From JAFHCF01 sp048497495 (GTDB lineage: Bacteria; Pseudomonadota; Alphaproteobacteria; Rhizobiales; Ancalomicrobiaceae), in NCBI GenBank assembly GCA_048497495.1, contig JAFHCF010000203.1:1-8654 (forward strand): 8,654 nucleotides of DNA, given 5' to 3'. Below, piece by piece: positions 5,567 through 8,654 of this stretch. A program made the position numbers and the translations under genes. The notes below the pieces were generated by a model. The model was not told where the DNA came from and did not search any database. It saw only the letters and a list, made by a program, of their open reading frames with translations. Position 1 is the first letter of the stretch; every line of letters begins with the position of its first letter.

Positions 5567-7003
5567 ATGAGCCACACATCGGAACGGTTCGAGGGATGGT
5601 CGAACGAGGCGGAGGCCGCCGCCGCGCGTCTGATCGCCGAGATCGACGGCGGGCGGATCGAGGTGGTCCGCTTCGTCTTCGCCGATCAACACGGCATCCT
5701 GCGCGGCAAGGCCCTGGTCGCGTCCGAAGCGGTGGGCGCTCTTCGCCGCGGCGTCGCGCTGACCACGACGCTGCTGGCCAAGGACACCTCGCACCGCACG
5801 GTGTTTCCGGTGTTCTCCACCGGCGGCGGCTTCGACATGCCCGAGATGCAGGGCGCCGCCGATGTTCTCCTGATGGCCGATCCGACCACCTGGCGCAGGT
5901 TGCCCTGGGCACCGAAGGCCGCCTGGGTGCTGTGCGACCTGCGCTTCGCCGACGGCTCCGACGTCCCCTTCTGCACCCGTGGCGTGGCGCGCCGAGCCCT
6001 CGCCGGCCTCGATGCCCACGACTGCGGCCTGACCACCGGTCTCGAGGTCGAGTTCCACGTCTTCCGGGTCACCGATCCGGCGATGCGGATCGATCAGTCC
6101 GGTCAACCCGGAACGCCCCCCTCGGTCGAGCTTCTGACCAACGGCGCCGAATATCTGACGGAAGCGACCTACGACAGGGTCGAGCCGATCGTCGAGATCC
6201 TGCGCGCCAACATCCAGGGGCTCGGCCTGCCGCTGCGGTCGATGGAGGTCGAGTTCGGCCCGAGCCAGCTCGAGTTCACCTTCTCGCCGACGATCGGGCT
6301 CGAGACCGCCGACAACATGGTGTTCTTCCGCACAGCGGTGAAGGAGGTCTGCCGCCGCAACGGCCTGCACGCCACCTTCATGTGTCGGCCGAGGATCCCC
6401 AATGCCGCCTCCAGCGGCTGGCATCTGCACCAGTCGCTGACCGCGCCGGACGGGCGCAACCTGTTCATCCCCGACGCCTCCGGCGAGGACCTCTCCGATC
6501 TCGGGCGCCACTATCTGGCGGGACTGCTGGAGCATGCGCGCGGCGCGGCGGCGCTCGCCGCCCCGACCATCAACGCCTACCGGCGCTATCGCGCCTTCTC
6601 GCTGGCGCCGGACCGGGCGTTGTGGGGACGCGACAACCGCGGCGCCATGATCCGCATGATCGGCGGCTTCGGCGATCCGGCGACCCGGCTCGAGAACCGG
6701 GTCGGCGAATCGGCGGCCAACCCCTATCTCTACCTCGCCTCTCAGGTGATCTCCGGCCTCGACGGCATCGAGCGTCGGCTGGAGCCCCCCCCGGCCGCCG
6801 ACGTGCCCTACGACACGCCCGCTCCCGCCCTGCCGCGCAGTCTCGCCGAGGCGATCGTGGCGCTGCGCGACGACGACGTCCTGGCGAGGGGACTGGGCGA
6901 GGGCTTCGTCGACTATTTCCACCGTATCAAGGACGCCGAGATCCGCCGCTTCGAGGCGGAGGTCAGCGAGTGGGAACATCGTGAGTATTTCGATCTCTTC
7001 TGA
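5567..7003 (+). CDS. Glutamine-synthetase-family ligase (gamma-glutamyl-amine ligase-like)
   Basis: This 478-residue ATP-dependent ligase probably joins glutamate (or a related carboxylate) to an amine rather than to ammonia. Seen: an N-terminal beta-grasp domain with FVFADQHGILRGKAL (36-50), then the catalytic GS fold with metal ligands E160 and E162 (GLEVEFHVF), E229 and E236 (EFGPSQLEFTF), H286 (SGWHLHQS), the N336 region (APTINAYRRY), WGRDNRGAMIR (353-363) and E376 in RLENRVGESAANPYLYLA. The full GS active site is therefore present. The PuuA/TdnQ-style catalytic phrases differ from housekeeping GlnA, and no NLYDLP adenylylation loop is seen. Known: TdnQ and AtdA1 form gamma-glutamylanilide before Rieske dioxygenation of aniline; PuuA acts on putrescine. 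Inferred: here it primes or detoxifies the oxygenase substrate. No glutamine-amidotransferase-like partner (AtdA2-type) lies in the window. It could instead release or assimilate nitrogen from the oxygenase product. Family certain; substrate unknown. Confidence 0.9.
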   Translation: MSHTSERFEGWSNEAEAAAARLIAEIDGGRIEVVRFVFADQHGILRGKALVASEAVGALRRGVALTTTLLAKDTSHRTVFPVFSTGGGFDMPEMQGAADVLLMADPTTWRRLPWAPKAAWVLCDLRFADGSDVPFCTRGVARRALAGLDAHDCGLTTGLEVEFHVFRVTDPAMRIDQSGQPGTPPSVELLTNGAEYLTEATYDRVEPIVEILRANIQGLGLPLRSMEVEFGPSQLEFTFSPTIGLETADNMVFFRTAVKEVCRRNGLHATFMCRPRIPNAASSGWHLHQSLTAPDGRNLFIPDASGEDLSDLGRHYLAGLLEHARGAAALAAPTINAYRRYRAFSLAPDRALWGRDNRGAMIRMIGGFGDPATRLENRVGESAANPYLYLASQVISGLDGIERRLEPPPAADVPYDTPAPALPRSLAEAIVALRDDDVLARGLGEGFVDYFHRIKDAEIRRFEAEVSEWEHREYFDLF

Positions 7004-7033
7004 CCCCGCCACCCCGGCGACGGAGCCGACATC

Positions 7034-7357
7034 ATGACCGACGTCACCTTCATTCTGCGCGACGGAACCCGTCGGATCGTCGACGTCGCCGAGGGCACCT
7101 CGGTGATGCAGGCGGCGGTGATGGAGAACGTGAAGGGCATCGACGGCGAATGCGGCGGCTGCCTGTCCTGCGCCACCTGCCACGTCTATGTGGAAGGCCT
7201 CGAAGCCGGTGAGCTGCCGCCGCTCGACGCCGAAGAGGACGGGCTGCTCGAAGGGGTCGCCGCCGAGCGCCTGCTGTCGAGCCGCCTCGCCTGCCAGATC
7301 GTGGCGAACCCGGATCTCGTCGGCCTCGTCCTACGCGTTCCCGAAAGGCAGGTGTGA
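7034..7357 (+). CDS. [2Fe-2S] ferredoxin, putidaredoxin/adrenodoxin type
   Basis: This 107-residue soluble electron carrier links the flavin reductase encoded next to the Rieske oxygenase. Seen: cluster cysteines C40, C46, C49 and C87 in the pattern C-x5-C-x2-C-x37-C, within GECGGCLSCATCHVYVEG, which closely follows putidaredoxin. The acidic stretch LDAEEDGLL (64-72) is where the family contacts its redox partners. An additional cysteine, C43, lies in the cluster loop where putidaredoxin has Ser; it is probably not a ligand. Length is normal. ATG 7034 has GGAG eight bases upstream (7022-7025). It follows the ligase gene after 30 bases and precedes the reductase gene by four. It is not a Rieske-type ferredoxin. 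Confidence 0.94.
   Translation: MTDVTFILRDGTRRIVDVAEGTSVMQAAVMENVKGIDGECGGCLSCATCHVYVEGLEAGELPPLDAEEDGLLEGVAAERLLSSRLACQIVANPDLVGLVLRVPERQV
7350..7354 (+). promoter_or_regulatory. Ribosome binding site that sets the reductase start
   Basis: AGGTG at the end of the ferredoxin gene lies seven bases before ATG 7362. The frame is open back to 7188, but that part only shadows the ferredoxin gene, and the FAD-binding fold begins immediately after Met at 7362. Confidence 0.6.
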
Positions 7358-7361
7358 GGCC

Positions 7362-8624
7362 ATGGTGGATCGTCTGGTGGTGATCGGGGCGTCCCATGCC
7401 GGATGTCGGCTGGCCTTCGCCGCCCGCGAACTGGGCTTCGGCGGCGAGGTGGTGCTGATCGGCGCCGAGCCGAGCCCGCCCTACCAGCGCCCGCCGCTCT
7501 CCAAGGCCTATCTGAAGGGCACGGCGACGCGCGCCGCGTTGATGCTCAAGTCGGCGGCGGCCTTCGCCGACGCCGGCATCGAGCTGCGGCTCGCGACCCG
7601 GGTCGCGGCGATCGATCGGGCGGCCCGCGAGGTCGTTCTCGCCGACGGCGAACGTCTCGCCTATTCCCGTCTGGGGCTCGCCACCGGTGCCGAGGTGCGC
7701 CGTCTCGACGTGCCCGGCGCCGATCTCGCCGGCGTCATCCACATGCGCGATCTCGCCGATGCCGACGCGCTCGCCGCGGCGACGAAGACCGCGCGCCGCG
7801 CCGTCGTCGTCGGCGGCGGCTTCATCGGCCTGGAAGCGGCGGCCTCGCTGCGCTCCCTCGGTCTCGAGGTGGTGGTGGTGGAGGCCGCCGACCGGCTCTC
7901 GCCCCGGGTCTTCCCGCCCGTCATGTCGGATTGGCTGCGGGGCCTCCACGAAGGTCACGGGGTGGAGATCCGCCTCGGCGCGCGGGTGGCGGCGATCCTC
8001 GCCGTCGACGGCCGGGTCACGGGCGTGCGCCTCGCCGACGGCGCGGAGCTTTCCGGCGATCTGGTGGTGGTCGGCATCGGCGTCGTCGCCGCCGACGATC
8101 TCGCCCGAGCGGCCGGGCTCGCGGTCGATCGCGGCGTCCTGGTCGACGCGGGCGCGCGGACGAGCGATCCCCTGATCGTGGCGGCCGGCGACTGCGCCCG
8201 CCATCCCAACCCCTGGGCCCCGGACGACGCGCCGATCCTGCTGGAATCGGTGCAGAACGCCAACGATCAGGCGCGCGTCGCCGCCGCCGCGCTGGTCGAC
8301 CGGCCGGTCGTCCACGACGCGGTGCCGTGGTTCTGGTCGGACCAGTACGACGCCAAGATCCAGATGGCGGGCCTGCCCTCCGCCGCCGACACCATCGTGC
8401 CGCGCGGCGATCCGGCGTCGGGTCGCTTCTCGCTGATCCACCTGCGCGACGGCCGGCTCGCCTCGGTCACCTCGGTCGGCTGGCCGCAGGACCACATGAT
8501 GGCGCGCCGCCTGATCGCGGAGCGACCGACGATCGATCTCGCCCGTGCCGAGACCCACACCGGACCCTTGGCCGACCTCTTTCGGCCGGCCGCGCCGCCG
8601 GCGGAAGGCGGTCCGGAAACCTGA
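7362..8624 (+). CDS. FAD-dependent ferredoxin reductase (putidaredoxin/rubredoxin reductase family)
   Basis: This 420-residue cytosolic flavoprotein would move electrons from NAD(P)H to the [2Fe-2S] ferredoxin. Seen: the FAD Rossmann start VVIGASHAG (6-14), in which the middle Gly of GxGxxG is Ser, followed by PPYQRPPLSKAYLKG (39-53), a family hallmark; ATGAEVRRLDVPG (107-119); the NAD(P)H-binding motif VVVGGGFIGLEAA (148-160) with an acidic E174 at the end of the second strand, which favours NADH; the second FAD motif AAGDCARH (274-281); and PWFWSDQYDAKIQMAG (322-337) in the C-terminal interface domain. Length is near putidaredoxin reductase (about 420). The gene begins four bases after the ferredoxin stop, so the pair are probably natural partners and supply the Rieske oxygenase at 4246. 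No terminator is visible in the 30 bases left, so the operon may continue. Confidence 0.94.
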   Translation: MVDRLVVIGASHAGCRLAFAARELGFGGEVVLIGAEPSPPYQRPPLSKAYLKGTATRAALMLKSAAAFADAGIELRLATRVAAIDRAAREVVLADGERLAYSRLGLATGAEVRRLDVPGADLAGVIHMRDLADADALAAATKTARRAVVVGGGFIGLEAAASLRSLGLEVVVVEAADRLSPRVFPPVMSDWLRGLHEGHGVEIRLGARVAAILAVDGRVTGVRLADGAELSGDLVVVGIGVVAADDLARAAGLAVDRGVLVDAGARTSDPLIVAAGDCARHPNPWAPDDAPILLESVQNANDQARVAAAALVDRPVVHDAVPWFWSDQYDAKIQMAGLPSAADTIVPRGDPASGRFSLIHLRDGRLASVTSVGWPQDHMMARRLIAERPTIDLARAETHTGPLADLFRPAAPPAEGGPET

Positions 8625-8654
8625 ATCCCGGCGGGTCGGCCCATGGGGCGCGAC

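Noticed and set aside
4228..5577. Minus-strand frame (449 codons) opposite the Rieske gene
   Set aside because: Shadow of a gene with intact Rieske and iron ligands; no family resemblance.
5351..7183. Long minus-strand frame (610 codons) opposite the ligase gene
   Set aside because: The His/Arg/Gly-rich translation is a codon-position shadow of a gene with a full GS active site.
7050..8558. Minus-strand frame (502 codons) opposite the ferredoxin and reductase genes
   Set aside because: It spans two well supported plus-strand genes and shows no motif of its own.
8643..8654. ATG 19 bases after the reductase stop, possible start of a next operon gene
   Set aside because: Only four codons remain and no good ribosome site precedes it, so it cannot be supported.

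Overview
The window is GC-rich DNA with dense codon use and long antisense shadow frames. It looks like a proteobacterial chromosome, most likely an alphaproteobacterium. That placement is an inference from protein style and base composition, not from a marker gene. There are two functional blocks, read away from a central regulatory region.

Left block (1-2594, minus strand): a two-gene signalling operon. The first gene encodes a four-domain c-di-GMP protein (receiver, PAS, GGDEF, EAL). The second encodes the N-terminal membrane part of an RpfC-like sensor kinase, which runs off the left edge and is absent from a simple ORF list because it has no stop in the window. The two overlap by four bases (ATGA, 432-435), so they are probably translationally coupled. 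The layout resembles rpfG-rpfC of Xanthomonas, with a GGDEF-EAL output in place of HD-GYP.

Gap 2595-3160 has no gene I can support. It holds two back-to-back hairpins (2854-2932).

Right block (3161-8624): an FCD-type GntR regulator (minus strand) is divergent from a four-gene plus-strand operon. The operon encodes a phthalate-dioxygenase-type Rieske oxygenase, a glutamine-synthetase-like ligase, a putidaredoxin-type [2Fe-2S] ferredoxin and a putidaredoxin/rubredoxin-reductase-type FAD enzyme. Spacings are 1, 30 and 4 bases. The reductase would pass NAD(P)H electrons to the ferredoxin and then to the oxygenase. The ligase suggests that an amine (or similar) substrate is handled as a gamma-glutamyl conjugate, by analogy with the aniline systems TdnQ/AtdA1. 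The substrate cannot be read from the sequence.

The most striking regulatory signal is a 12-base palindrome, ATTGCATGCAAT. One perfect copy lies inside the regulator gene. Four 10/12 copies lie on the regulator's start codon, in the divergent gap, and twice (21 bp apart) within a good TTGACA-N17-TAGACT promoter for the oxygenase operon. It resembles the VanR box of Caulobacter (ATTGGATCCAAT), the operator of another FCD regulator that controls a Rieske demethylase. The region therefore looks like a self-contained regulator, operator and oxygenase cassette.
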